From Solea solea (taxonomy: Eukaryota > Chordata > Actinopteri > Pleuronectiformes > Soleidae), in the NCBI RefSeq assembly GCF_958295425.1, contig NC_081142.1, positions 26,579,482 through 26,643,481 of the forward strand: a stretch of 64,000 nucleotides of DNA, written 5' to 3'. The notes under the pieces are model-generated. The model did no database searches and was not told where the DNA came from. It saw only the letters and a list, made by a program, of their open reading frames with translations. Below are positions 35,491-45,600 of this stretch, one piece after another (position 1 is the stretch's first letter; every line of letters begins with the position of its first letter). The position numbers and the translations under genes are program-made.

Positions 35491-36859
35491 ATCTTACAAA
35501 CCTCAAACCTGTCTTTTATTTTAGCGTAGTTTCATAATTTTTTTTTTCTATGTCTATCTGTTTTTTTTCGTTTGTGCATTTTTGCTCGAGTAAAACTTAT
35601 TTGGACGAGAACAACTGAAGCATGACGCGGTGATTCAAGAAAAGTCTTAACATTGAATATGAATGAAATCAAATTTTTGGTGTGAACGCATAGTACATTT
35701 TCTACGTACGCTCCGTGTTTAAAAAGAAATGAAAAAAAAAACAATCATGAATCACTCCACAGAAAATCACTTTGTTTTCTTAATTTTTTTTCTGGTTATT
35801 TTATACATTTCGTCTTTTGTGTTAAATGTCGTAAAGACTTGAATTACTGTACGATTTTTCTTAATGTTTAGAGCAGAACAGTTCGTAGTTTTGTTCAAAT
35901 TCACGTTTTCTTTTTTGATCGGTACCGTAAATGACTGACGTGAGCGTATGAGTTGTGCCAGATTTAGCTTTGATGATGAATTTATGAACTGAATTGGAAC
36001 CAGATTTTTGTCTTATTTGTGTGTTTTGTTATTGGCGGGAAAAATACTGTAACTGCTGGAAAACGTTAAATGGTACGAATCACTGTTGTTTTTACTCCGT
36101 CACGTGACACTTTTGAAATGTATCGCAAGTTGAATTTGTAGAAACTTTGGTCAGAATTAGCCGAGAATCTGGTGAATCTGGAGTTTGCTGAATTTTCGAT
36201 AAATTCACATCCAAACTTGTGTTTTGATTCTTCGTGTTTTCTCGCATCAAACGTGACTCAAAAATCACGTTTTATGAGCAGTTTTAAGGCGTATTCCAGC
36301 TAAGTTTGGTATAAAAGTCTTTCTTTTTTTTCACCTGCTTTTCTCAAAAACCTCATTAAATCCATTATTAAACAAAGAAAAAGAACAAATAAACAAGCTA
36401 ACAGGTCTGTGCTCATCTGAGATTGTGTGGTTACCATGGAAACCGAGGGCGGAACAGAAATTAAAAACATTGTGCGACAAATGTCGAGCTGCGAAGTTTA
36501 AATCACTGTCGGGGCCTTTTTTTTGTGTCTTAGAGCAGAATTTACCCTGATGTTTGTTTTCTGTTATTTTGTTGTTGTCGTCGTCGTGGCGACCACCACG
36601 ATGACCTCAGGCTGCTCCTCCCTGTGTCTTTTCATTTCACTGCTAAGCCTTTAAAAACACGTCATGTGACTTAAATGTGACGTGGACTTACTTGACTCTT
36701 TGATTCTGTTTTGTTTGTAGTTTGTTTGTCTGTCTGGAAAAATGGTGAAAACGAGCTGTTTGGCACAAAACAAACTAATTATGTGAAAAAGATTCTGAAG
36801 TATTTGAGGGGAAAAAAGCACATTTTGTAAAAAAATAATAATAATAAAAAATCTATAAC

Positions 36860-36865
36860 AATAAA
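36860..36865 (+). terminator. Candidate poly(A) signal AATAAA of SH3RF1
   Basis: Canonical hexamer in an A/T-rich context, followed by TTTCAATATTTCACTCTG and a T-rich stretch. Another AATAAA lies at 36388-36393. Function is inferred from position only. Confidence 0.4.
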
Positions 36866-36974
36866 AGCTAATGTTTCAATATTTCACTCTGTTTCCCTTG
36901 TTTCATGTTTTATTAAAACAGGAAACATCAACTTGTGCTGTTTTCTGACTTCCTGTCACTAGAAACAAGAACAT

Positions 36975-37102
36975 GTCAGTTTAAGTCTATGACATCTTCA
37001 CATGATCACGTCATCATCTCACTGTGAAACTGAAGTTTACAGACGTCTGTCTGACAGTGAGATACAGACGTGATCATGTGACCTAGAGATCGCAGACTTC
37101 AA
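36975..37102. mobile_element. Foldback element reduced to its two joined ends
   Basis: GTCTATGACATCTTCACATG, CTGAAGTTTACAGACGTC and mirror GATCATGTGACCTAGAGATC: both outer TIRs meet with no middle, giving a ~60-bp-arm palindrome between SH3RF1 and CBR4. Confidence 0.8.
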
Positions 37103-37696
37103 CTGACTTCATCTTCAGTTAAGAACTTTAGAGACGATTTTTAATGACACTTTGATTTAAACTGTGTCAGAGTTTGATTCATGGGTGCCGGGGTCACAAG
37201 GTCACGGCGGTGCAAGTGTGGATGTGATCGATGGATGTTTGCAGGTGAGGAAGGGAGGCCACACACCTTCAACATTACCCACAATCCTCTGCTTCAGGGA
37301 CACTTCAGCTGCATCTGAAGGACAGACGTTAATCACATGATGCTTCAGAGACGCAGAGCAGCCACACTGTGTGTGTGAGAGAGAGACCCTGACTTTAACC
37401 AGATTAAATAATAAGAATAATACATTAATCCATGTTTTATATTCCCATACCTACTGCATTGAATTATCAGAATATTATTTAATATTCAGATTTTAACCAG
37501 ATTAAATTTTTTGTTAATAATGTTTGAATAAAAATCAGGTACATTTCTGATTAAAAATAATGTATTAATAAAGTTGAATAGTTTTTTTCCGTAACAATCA
37601 CTGAAAATCGCACACGCACGCGCGCGCACACACACACACACACAGAAAAGTAGTCCACTGCGCCCTCTGCCGGCCAAGGTCTAACAGCGCAACAAC

Positions 37697-37722
37697 ATGG
37701 AGGAGAAACCAACATGGCGTCC
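37697..37722 (+). CDS. CBR4: CBR4 inferred first coding exon
   Basis: ATG at 37697 encodes MEEKPTWR plus two bases; donor GTGAGC at 37723. Joined to the acceptor at 38113-38114 it gives ...[11 protein letters not shown] in frame. No other nearby ATG/donor pair I tried fits the phase; the ATG at 37714 is out of frame with this donor. The exon is short and supported only by phase. Confidence 0.5.
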
Positions 37723-40487
37723 GTGAGCAGAGCTAACTCTCCGCTGTCTTTCTGACTTATTTTCTTCTTAAATGAATCATTGACACAGAAACGCGCTCCG
37801 TTTAACTGAAGAGTAAAGTCGTCATGTGAGTAAAAACACGAACTTTATTGAGTAAATGTTGTTTTGTGGTTTTTTTTTGCTCAAACGTGACATAGCGATG
37901 CTACAAACATTAGCAGCTAGCATCGTCGTTGGTGAATTTAACAGCTTCCGTTTCATTAAAGTTTAAATGTGTGAGTGTTACTCTGCGATTTTTTAAACTC
38001 CGTTAACTAAATAAACGTCACGTCATTTGCTGTCGGTTTGTTTTTTCAGTCATTTTACGAGTTTTAATGTGAAAAAGCTTCAGTTTGTGCATGAAGAGCA
38101 GCTCTCTGCCGCAGGGCCGTGTCCAGGCTGGCGGTGGTGTGTGGGGGCTCCAGGGGCATCGGGGGGGCCGTGTCCCGGCTCCTGGCTCAGAGAGGCTGCA
38201 GAGTCGCTGTGGTGTCCAGGAATGAAGACGCTGCCCGGGACACTGCGGCGTCTCTTCACGGAGGTAAACTGACCATGTGAAAAACAAAATTGTGAAATTT
38301 TAATGTATTTTATGTTGAATATTACTCTCCTCACTCTTCCAAGTGTTTGTTCAGTATACAGTTTTAACTACGCTCGACTAACTTTAGTATCATCATCATC
38401 ATCGTTTTCAAAGCTTTACAAACTTGAGATTCCTGTTGGAAAAGTCTGACATCAACATGTTCTTCAGATGTTTTACATTTTATTTACGGAGTCCATGTGT
38501 TTGATTCAGTGTGAGTGGAAATCCTAAATATTTATATATTATTATCGCCTGTTGTAAATAAATATAAATTATATCTTCAGACGATCATGTGGCTTTCAGC
38601 TGTGACGTGTCCAGAGAAGACGAGGTGCAGAAAACCTTCAAATGCATCCAGAAAACCTGTGGAAACATCTCCTACCTGGTGAACGCAGCTGGTATCAACA
38701 GGTGAGGACACGCCCACTGTGTTCATGTGTGTGTGGGAACATCCTCACAGATTAAATGTGCTGACTCATGCTTTTGTTCAGAGACGCTCTGTTTGTGTGT
38801 AACATCCTCACAGATTAAATGTGCTGACTCATGCTTTTGTTCAGAGACGCTCTCTCTGTGTGTGTGTGTAAAACATCCTGACAGATTAAATGTGCTGACT
38901 CATGCTTTTGTTCAGAGACACTCTGTGTGTAAAACATCCTGACGGATTAAATGTGCTGACTCATGCCTTTGTTCAGAGACGCTCTGCTGTTCAGAACCAA
39001 ACGTGAGGGCATGCTGGAGCTGCTTCACACCAACGTGCTGGGCACCATGCTGACCTGCAGGGCGGCGCTGCGCACCATGCTGCACACTGAGGGAGCAGCC
39101 ATCGTCAACATAGGTCATGTTTTCAGTTTGGTCACCAGGTGGCGACGTGTATAACTTCAGTTTGTTTTGTTTCCATTGATCATGAATAGAGAAAGATTTA
39201 AAGATTAATATGGATTTTGATTTGAATTTATTCATCAATTATTTTTTCAGTGAATCAATAAACAACATGAATTAGTTGTTTGGTTCATTAAATATTGTTT
39301 AGAAAAAATTTGTCAGTATAAGTGATTTCTTTGTTTTATGGAGTAAAGAAAATATTCACATTTAAGAAGCTAAAAAATCACAGAAATTTGTTTTAATTAT
39401 TATAATAACACTCAAACATTTCACCTTCATCCAAGAAACATCTTTGTTTTGTGACCTTTTTTAGAACTATAACCTGCATGAATGATGAATGTTTAAGTCT
39501 ATGACATCTTCAGAACATGTTCACATCTTTATCTCACTGTTAGACTGAAGTTTGTAAACCACTCACTCTCCCACACCAAAGTCCACACACACTGCTGCCT
39601 CCATCACTAAGTTCAAATGTGTTAGTGTCAGTGTTTGAAATCCAACGTTCAGATTGACCTCAGTGACACAAAGTGACCACACGAGGCAGCAGAGGATCAC
39701 TGATTTTCTCTCTGAGGTTTGGTGTGGGAGAGTGAGTGGTTTACAGACGTCTGTCTGACAGTGAGATAAAGACGTGATCATGTTGTGCAGATGTCTCAGA
39801 TTTAAGATGATGTAGATTATATTTGATTAATCTTTTGTTAAACTGCTAAAATATGTTTATTCTTGTGTTCTTCAGTGTAAATGAGACTATTTCTGAACTA
39901 TCCCTTTAAATGGAACACTGTTGTAGATTTTTTTTAAATGAATTAAAACCAGTGATTGACTAAAAGCTACTGTTTAATTTCCATTTTGTTGTTGAATGAG
40001 TTTTTTAAAAACAATTCTTGAAAGTAAAGCTGTGTGTTTTATTCTGAAATGTCATGTGTTTCTGTTTCCTGTCTGCAGGCTCAGTCGTGGGTCTGAAGGG
40101 GAATGTGGGTCAGACCGTGTACAGTGCCAGTAAATCGGCTCTCGAGGGGTTCACGCGGTCTTTGGCTAAAGAAGTGTCGTCACGTGGCGTCAGTGTTAAT
40201 CTGGTGGCTCCAGGTAAAACACGGCACCGGCTCACTCCCTCTCACCGCTGGATTATTAACTTGTTATTGTTATTTAATTTTCACGTTCATCTCTTGTGGC
40301 GTCTCCAGGTTTTATCCACACCGCCATGACGGCGGCACTGAGGGAGGAGGACGGCGTTGGCTCGGTTCCTCTGCGGAGGTTCGGTGAACCGGAGGACGTC
40401 GCCTCTGCTGTGCTTTTCCTCCTGGAGTCGTCCTATGTCACGGGACAGGTGCTGGTCGTGGACGGAGGCCTGCAGCTTGCCATGTAA
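37697..40487 (+). CDS. CBR4: CBR4, carbonyl reductase 4 / mitochondrial 3-oxoacyl-ACP reductase subunit
   Basis: Exons 37697-37722, 38115-38263, 38581-38701, 38977-39113, 40079-40213 and 40309-40487 join in frame to 248 residues plus stop (human about 237). It is a classical short-chain dehydrogenase/reductase: GGSRGIG NADP-binding motif at residues 19-25, NAAG at 93-96, catalytic Asn118, Ser146, Tyr159 and Lys163 (YSASK), and C-terminal [12 protein letters not shown]. Known of the family: CBR4 pairs with HSD17B8 in a mitochondrial heterotetramer that reduces 3-oxoacyl-ACP with NADPH, and reduces quinones. The first exon is inferred: the codon aligned with the usual Met is GTG, and the only in-frame upstream stretch opens with a stop. 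Splicing from ATG 37697 (donor CC|GTGAGC) restores a frame, giving about ten extra N-terminal residues. Neighbours SH3RF1 and PALLD support orthology. Confidence 0.93.
38115..38263 (+). CDS. CBR4: CBR4 exon: NADP-binding glycine motif
   Basis: Acceptor CCGCAG, donor GAG|GTAAAC. It encodes [20 protein letters not shown] through AAVSRN-like [18 protein letters not shown], covering beta-1, the TGxxxGxG-type loop and alpha-B. Confidence 0.93.
38581..38701 (+). CDS. CBR4: CBR4 exon: NAAG motif
   Basis: CTTCAG|ACGATC to AACAG|GTGAGG. It encodes [19 protein letters not shown] and [11 protein letters not shown], the DxxD and NNAG-equivalent motifs of the SDR fold. Confidence 0.95.
38742..38980 (+). 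repeat. CBR4: Tandem repeat that includes the CBR4 exon-4 acceptor
   Basis: Four units starting at CAGATTAAATGTGCTGACTC (ATTAAAT at 38751, 38814, 38885 and 38946; spacing 63, 71, 61). Each carries TTTTGTTCAG plus AGACRCTCTG. The last one is the real exon-4 acceptor; the three upstream lack the rest of the exon. Confidence 0.9.
38977..39113 (+). CDS. CBR4: CBR4 exon: catalytic Asn region
   Basis: Acceptor TTGTTCAG, then AGACGCTCTG; donor ATAG|GTCATG. It encodes [33 protein letters not shown] and AAIVNI. Three partial copies of this acceptor and the first bases of the exon lie upstream in tandem (38742-38938). Confidence 0.94.
39180..39415 (+). repeat. Partial copy of the GCTGCAAC interspersed family (CBR4 intron 4)
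   Basis: Contains GTTTGGTTCATTAAATATTG and AAATATTCACATTTAAGAAG, shared with the 7195 copy. Confidence 0.55.
39490..39800. mobile_element. Foldback element, full outer ends (CBR4 intron)
   Basis: Left AAGTCTATGACATCTTCAGA through TTAGACTGAAGTTTGTAAAC; right TTTACAGACGTCTGTCTGAC to GATCATGTTGTGCAGATGTC. The best copy for defining TIRs of roughly 90 bases. Confidence 0.85.
40079..40213 (+). CDS. CBR4: CBR4 exon: Ser/Tyr/Lys active site
   Basis: CTGCAG|GCTCAG to CTCCAG|GTAAAA. It encodes [19 protein letters not shown] with catalytic Ser, Tyr and Lys, then [20 protein letters not shown]. Confidence 0.96.
40309..40487 (+). CDS. CBR4: CBR4 last exon
   Basis: CTCCAG|GTTTTA to TAA 40485-40487. It encodes [31 protein letters not shown] and [16 protein letters not shown], the substrate loop and C-terminal dimer strand of SDR enzymes. 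Confidence 0.96.
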
Positions 40488-40578
40488 GGGGGCGGGGCCT
40501 AACCTGCCTGTGGCAGGTAAGGACCTCACACTTTCTGTTGAGTTAAATGTTATGGAGCGTGTGACTGAACTTTCACAC

Positions 40579-40584
40579 ATTAAA
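40579..40584 (+). terminator. Candidate poly(A) signal ATTAAA of CBR4
   Basis: ATTAAA lies 92 bases after the stop and is followed by a GT-rich stretch (GTTGTTTGTGTTTCTC), a typical downstream element. This would give a very short 3'UTR. Confidence 0.45.
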
Positions 40585-40674
40585 CTCAAAAACTGTAGAA
40601 GAACTGTTGTTTGTGTTTCTCTTAGTGTTTTAGTTTGTTTGTAAAAACCCGTCAGAAGAGATTTTTTTCTTTTC

Positions 40675-40680
40675 TTTATT
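40675..40680 (-). terminator. Candidate poly(A) signal (AATAAA on minus strand) of PALLD
   Basis: TTTATT on the plus strand reads AATAAA on the minus strand, about 1.8 kb after the palladin stop. On the minus strand it is followed by an A/G-rich stretch. Further T-rich candidates occur near 40886. Assigned by position only. Confidence 0.35.
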
Positions 40681-42493
40681 AACTTTCATACCCTAAAATA
40701 ATATCAGGACAACAATCAAACATATACAGGCATTGATTGGCATGGAAATGTGCAAACACACACAAACGGTCGGCTGATGACGTTAAGCTACAGAGACAAA
40801 AATCGCAGATATAAATATATGTAACTTTTTGAATATTTTTGTGTTCTGCTCCTTGAAAACTGCTGGTGAGGAAAAAAAGCCTCATTTTATTTTATTTTGT
40901 ACATTCTGATAAAAGGTGATTTGGCTTTTTAGTGTCCAAAAATAACATGCAGAGAAAAGTGTGTTTACATCAAAAACCCTTAAAGTGATTTAAGTATATT
41001 TTTATAAAATGTCACAGAAAATGTCCATAACAGTTTGTTGTGGTTTTAAATTTCCATATAAAAATAAAATGGACGCACAGATTCTGCGAACCCGACAAAA
41101 GTTTACAGTTTATTTGCAGAAATTGAATAAACGCTCTATAATTGTGTTCGCGTCGGTGTGTAATCACTTTAAAATAACAATAATTTAATAAGACTGTTAT
41201 ATATGTGTTTAATGTGAGGGCCTTGCTTTATGGAGACGGCCATTTTGTGTTGCCATGTTTCTACAGGACAAACCAGGCGTGTTTTCACGCTTTAAAATGA
41301 CGTAAAAAGGCCACCGTAGTTTTCCACAAACAGGTTGTTTTTTTTCTCCATTTTTTACAATCTGCAGTCTCACCACTAGATGTCACTAATTCTTACACAC
41401 TGGACCTTTACGAAGTGAGCACCAGAACTTTTTTTCATTTTTTTGTCGCACAAAATACGTCAAACATCGGCAGACGCTAACACAGTCGCCTTTTTTTTGC
41501 GAAATTCGGGCGAGGTTGGGGGAGATTCAAAGATCTCTGATATGACTTTTACTTATTTATAATTTGTTCATGAGTGAACGACAATAAAAGCCATTCAAGT
41601 TTAAAATAAACGCGTGGTCCAGCAGAGGGCGCTGTGAGCCATGTAGCTTGATGTTTTGCTGTAAAAAAAATAACAATCGCAACAACAAAACCCGAAACTC
41701 TCACATGTTAGCTTAGCTGTTAGCTGCAAAGCAACGAGCGATCAATAACGTTGTCACAATTGTGTGTTCATGTGGATGTGGAAGATATCGAAAAAAATAA
41801 CTTTTTAAGGAGTAAACGGTTTCAAACGTACATTTTTAGCGGTCACCACGTCGCTCTTCGAACCATGTGTCAGCCACGCCCACCAGCTAGCATTAAAGCG
41901 ACGACGCTTAAAAAAAAAAAACTAAGAACAAAAATCACTTTCCTACATTGCAACTTTCATCGTGTCTTTCCGTCTTTCACGTCACATCCACACATTGTAA
42001 AAACAAACCTGCGTCTGAAATGTCAAAAAAAAACTCACTTTCTTTTCGTTAAATCACTTTTTCTTTTTCTTAAAAAACAAAATAATTCAAAACGGTGTGA
42101 AAGGCCCGGCCTTGTCCAACATGTTTATGCTAATCTGTGCGTCGTTATTCTACGTTTTAACTGAGTTATTTTTCTGAAAAGCTTCAACACGAGTCACTTT
42201 CAAAAGTTGGGGAGAATTTTTTTTGTCTTTTTTCTCGTCGTAAACACTTCGGTCGTTTCTTCACGTCCAGTCGATAAAACAAAAAAAACCTTGTGATATA
42301 TATATATACTGAGTTGTGTCTATAAAAACATAAGTAAACCTGTCGTCGCCCCCTGCAGGTCAGTGACGGTGGAGCAGGTTCACGTCAGTGCCCCTCGCCG
42401 TCATTCAGTATCAGTGTCAGGAGCGAGGGGGCGGGACTTCTTTCTCAGGGTTATGTCGCGATCCTCTTCTCGGGGGGCGCGGCCGTCATTTTC
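40675..42493 (-). other. PALLD: Probable 3'UTR of PALLD
   Basis: No coding exon is visible between the palladin stop and the convergent CBR4 end. The sequence is AT-rich with several homopolymer runs. It includes a reverse copy of an interspersed repeat at 41345-41410 (CACTAGATGTCACTAATTCT) that also occurs near 34755. Confidence 0.45.
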
Positions 42494-42654
42494 TTACAGG
42501 TCGTCGCTCTCCACCAGGCCACCAGGGGGCAGCGTGCTGTAGTCGGGAAAGAAGGCGGCCTTCACGTCCAGCCCTCTCTCTGTGAGCGCGGCGTAGCGGC
42601 TCGTGGACGGACGCACCTTCTTGGGTTTGGGGAGGTTTGGCTGCTGCCACAGAG
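42494..42654 (-). CDS. PALLD: PALLD last coding exon: C-terminal tail
   Basis: 161 bases after CCTCAG. It encodes LWQQPNLPKPKKVRPSTSRY, AALTERGLDVKAAFFPDYST and GGLVESDDL, then TAA (42494-42496). The basic KPKKVRPS and acidic end are palladin-specific. Confidence 0.95.
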
Positions 42655-45600
42655 CTGAGGACGAGAGTGGACGACGTTAGCATCGTCAGCATCATTAACA
42701 TCGTTGACGTCGTAACGCCAAAAAACAGAGCAAGCAAAGACGCGCAGAGTTTGATAAACTTACCGTGGACGTCGAGGCGTGCGGTGCTGGACACGATCCC
42801 GGCCTCGTTCTTGGCAGACACCGTGTACCAGCCGGCGTCTTCTTTCATGGCCGGCTGGATGATCATACACAGGTAACCACAGTTGTCCTGGTGCATGCTG
42901 GGAAAAAAATAAAAACAAACTTTAAAACTGAACAGAGCAATCACGTGACTTCTAGGTTGTTGTTATTTGAAGCTGGGTTCAGTAAGTGTGTCCGAACTAT
43001 TTGAAATCACAAAAAATTAACAAATCGTGAAAGCTGCGATAGCTGCGATTTATTCTCATTTCTGTCGTAGAAACTCGTTCATTCATAAAGTACACTTCTC
43101 ACAATCTTCTCGTAGCGTTTGTTTGTGTTTCTCGTAGAGTTTGTGTTTATCGTAGAGTTGTACAAACAAAAACCCGTTCATTCATAACGTACACTTCTCA
43201 TAATCTGAAAAAAGAGTTTGTAATTTTTTAATCAAAGATTATATCGCAGGCGCGTCGCAACAGAATGTTAGCGTTCCTTTTAGGTCAAAATCTGATGACG
43301 TGACAGAACATGTGTCAAATCTATTTGTCTCTGGATCCAGGTTTGGTCAAGGTTTTACCTGATTCTGTCCGTGTTGTGAGTGAAAGACTCGTTCTCTCTC
43401 TTCCAGAAGATTTGTGGGGATGGGACGCCGATGACGCGACACTCCATTCTCACAGGATGTCCCTCAGCCACGCTGGTGTTCTGCAGCTTCTCCACAAACG
43501 TCGGCACCTTGTGCATTTCTTTGGCTGTGGAGAGAAGGGGCGGAGTTTTAGTTTGGACTCATGTTGAATCGCATGACCTTGTTTGATTGACACGTGTCTT
43601 GCGTGACTCCTGTGACTCGCGTGAAAACGCTTCACTTCCTCCCGCTCACCTGCTACGATGAGCTCCAGGTTGAAGGAGTTCTGTCCGGCTCGGTTGCTGG
43701 CGATGCAGGTGTAGATTCCCGCGTCGCGGCTGCTCACCGGCTCGATGACCAGCGAGTGGACGCCGTTCTCTCTCACCAGCATCTTGTGGGCGGAGTCGGG
43801 GCGGATGGTCTGTCCGTTCAGCTGCCAGATGAGGTCAGGGGTCGGCAAACCGCTCACCTGGAGGAGGTGAAGACAACATTAAGAGACGTGTTATAATTAT
43901 ATATATATATATATATAATGATGATATATTCTTTATTCACACTCTCAGTGGAAACAAGACTCTGAGTCTATGATATCTGCATCACATGATCACGTCTTAC
44001 TGTTAAACTGAAGTCTGTAAACCACTCACTCTCCCACACCAAAGGCCAATTATAATCTAATGTGTTGTATCATCATGTTATGTTTTATTTTCTTTCAATA
44101 AAAGTGCTTACATTTGAGAATGATGTTTTGACGACTGATTATAAAACAGTAGAACAATAGAAATGTTGTGATTAAACTTTGCTTTTTCTTGTCTCGTTCT
44201 CATCTGTGTGCGTTTCCCACCGCTGTTTCCGCTCATAATCTCAGAGACGATTCTCAGATATCTCTGAACAAATGAGCCGGAACTCTTTCAGAAGGCCAGG
44301 TATTTTGAGAATGAAAACGTTTAGAAAAGCCACAAATGATGTGGAAATAACTATCTTTTTTTCAGGGGGTTATTTTTGACCTGCGCTGAAAACAAGACTT
44401 TTTTTATTTATTTGTTTTCAAAAACAAGCAAGACTTTTTAGAGCGGCTTAATTGTGCGTCCGTTTCTATTTTATAACACGCAAGAGTTAATTTGTAATAG
44501 ACACACACACCAGGCACATGTTTATATACGTTAGCCAAGAATTTTGACCCTGATGTTGATTTGAACATGCAACCTTCTGATCAAGAGTCGGACGCTCTAC
44601 CGGAAATGAGACAAAAAGTCATAGTTTAGTATGTCGTCCAACATGAGACAAAAAGTCATAGTTTAGTATGTCGTCCAACATGAGACAAAAAGTCATAGTT
44701 TAGTATGTCGTCCAACATGAGACAAAAAGTCATAGTTTAGTATGTCGTCCAACATGAGACAAAAAGTCATAGTATAGTATGTCGTCCAACATGAGACAAA
44801 AAGTCATAGTATAGTATGTCGTCCAACATGAGACAAAAAGTCGTAGTTTAGTATGTCGTCCAACATGAGACAAAAAGTCATAGTTTAGTATGTCGTCCAA
44901 CATGAGACAAAAAGTCGTAGTATAGTATGTCGTCCAACATGAGACAAAAAGTCATAGTTTAGTATGTCGTCCAACATGAGACAAAAAGTCATAGTATAGT
45001 ATGTCGTCCAACATGAGACAAAAAGTCATAGTATAGTATGTCGTCCAACATGAGACAAAAAGTCATAGTATAGTATGTCGTCCAACATGAGACAAAAAGT
45101 CATAGTTTAGTGTGTCGTCCAACATGAGACAAAAAGTCATAGTTTAGTGTGTCGTCCAACATGAGACAAAAAGTCATAGTATAGTATGTCGTCCAACATG
45201 AGACAAAAAGTCATAGTTTAGTGTGTCGTCCAACACGAGACAAAAAGTCATAGTTTAGTGTGTCGTCCAACATGAGACAAAAAGTCATAGTTTAGTATGT
45301 CGTCCAACATGAGACAAAAAGTCATAGTATAGTATGTCGTCCAACATGAGACAAAAAGTCATAGTTTAGTATGTCGTCCAACATGAGACAAAAAGTCATA
45401 GTATAGTATGTCGTCCAACATGAGACAAAAAGTCATAGTATAGTATGTCGTCCAACATGAGACAAAAAGTCATAGTATAGTATGTCGTCCAACATGAGAC
45501 AAAAAGTCATAGTTTAGTATGTCGTCCAACATGAGACAAAAAGTCAGAGTATAGTATGTCGTCCAACATGAGACAAAAAGTCATAGTTAATTCACTGTCA

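Larger units (their letters stand above)
33370..36885 (+). other. SH3RF1: Probable 3'UTR of SH3RF1
   Basis: From the stop codon to the AATAAA at 36860 there is no splice-compatible coding sequence. The stretch holds a (GT)n, a foldback element (33774-34013), the 34798-35490 minisatellite and an AT-rich tail. Calling it one continuous UTR is inference; an earlier poly(A) site is possible. Confidence 0.45.

Noticed and set aside
42388..43896. Plus-strand open frames across the palladin exons
   Set aside because: They are antisense shadows of the minus-strand PALLD exons, whose splice sites and Ig motifs are clear.
44603..45592. CRISPR-like array of 37-bp repeats
   Set aside because: Units are directly adjacent with no unique spacers, in a vertebrate intron; it is a minisatellite.
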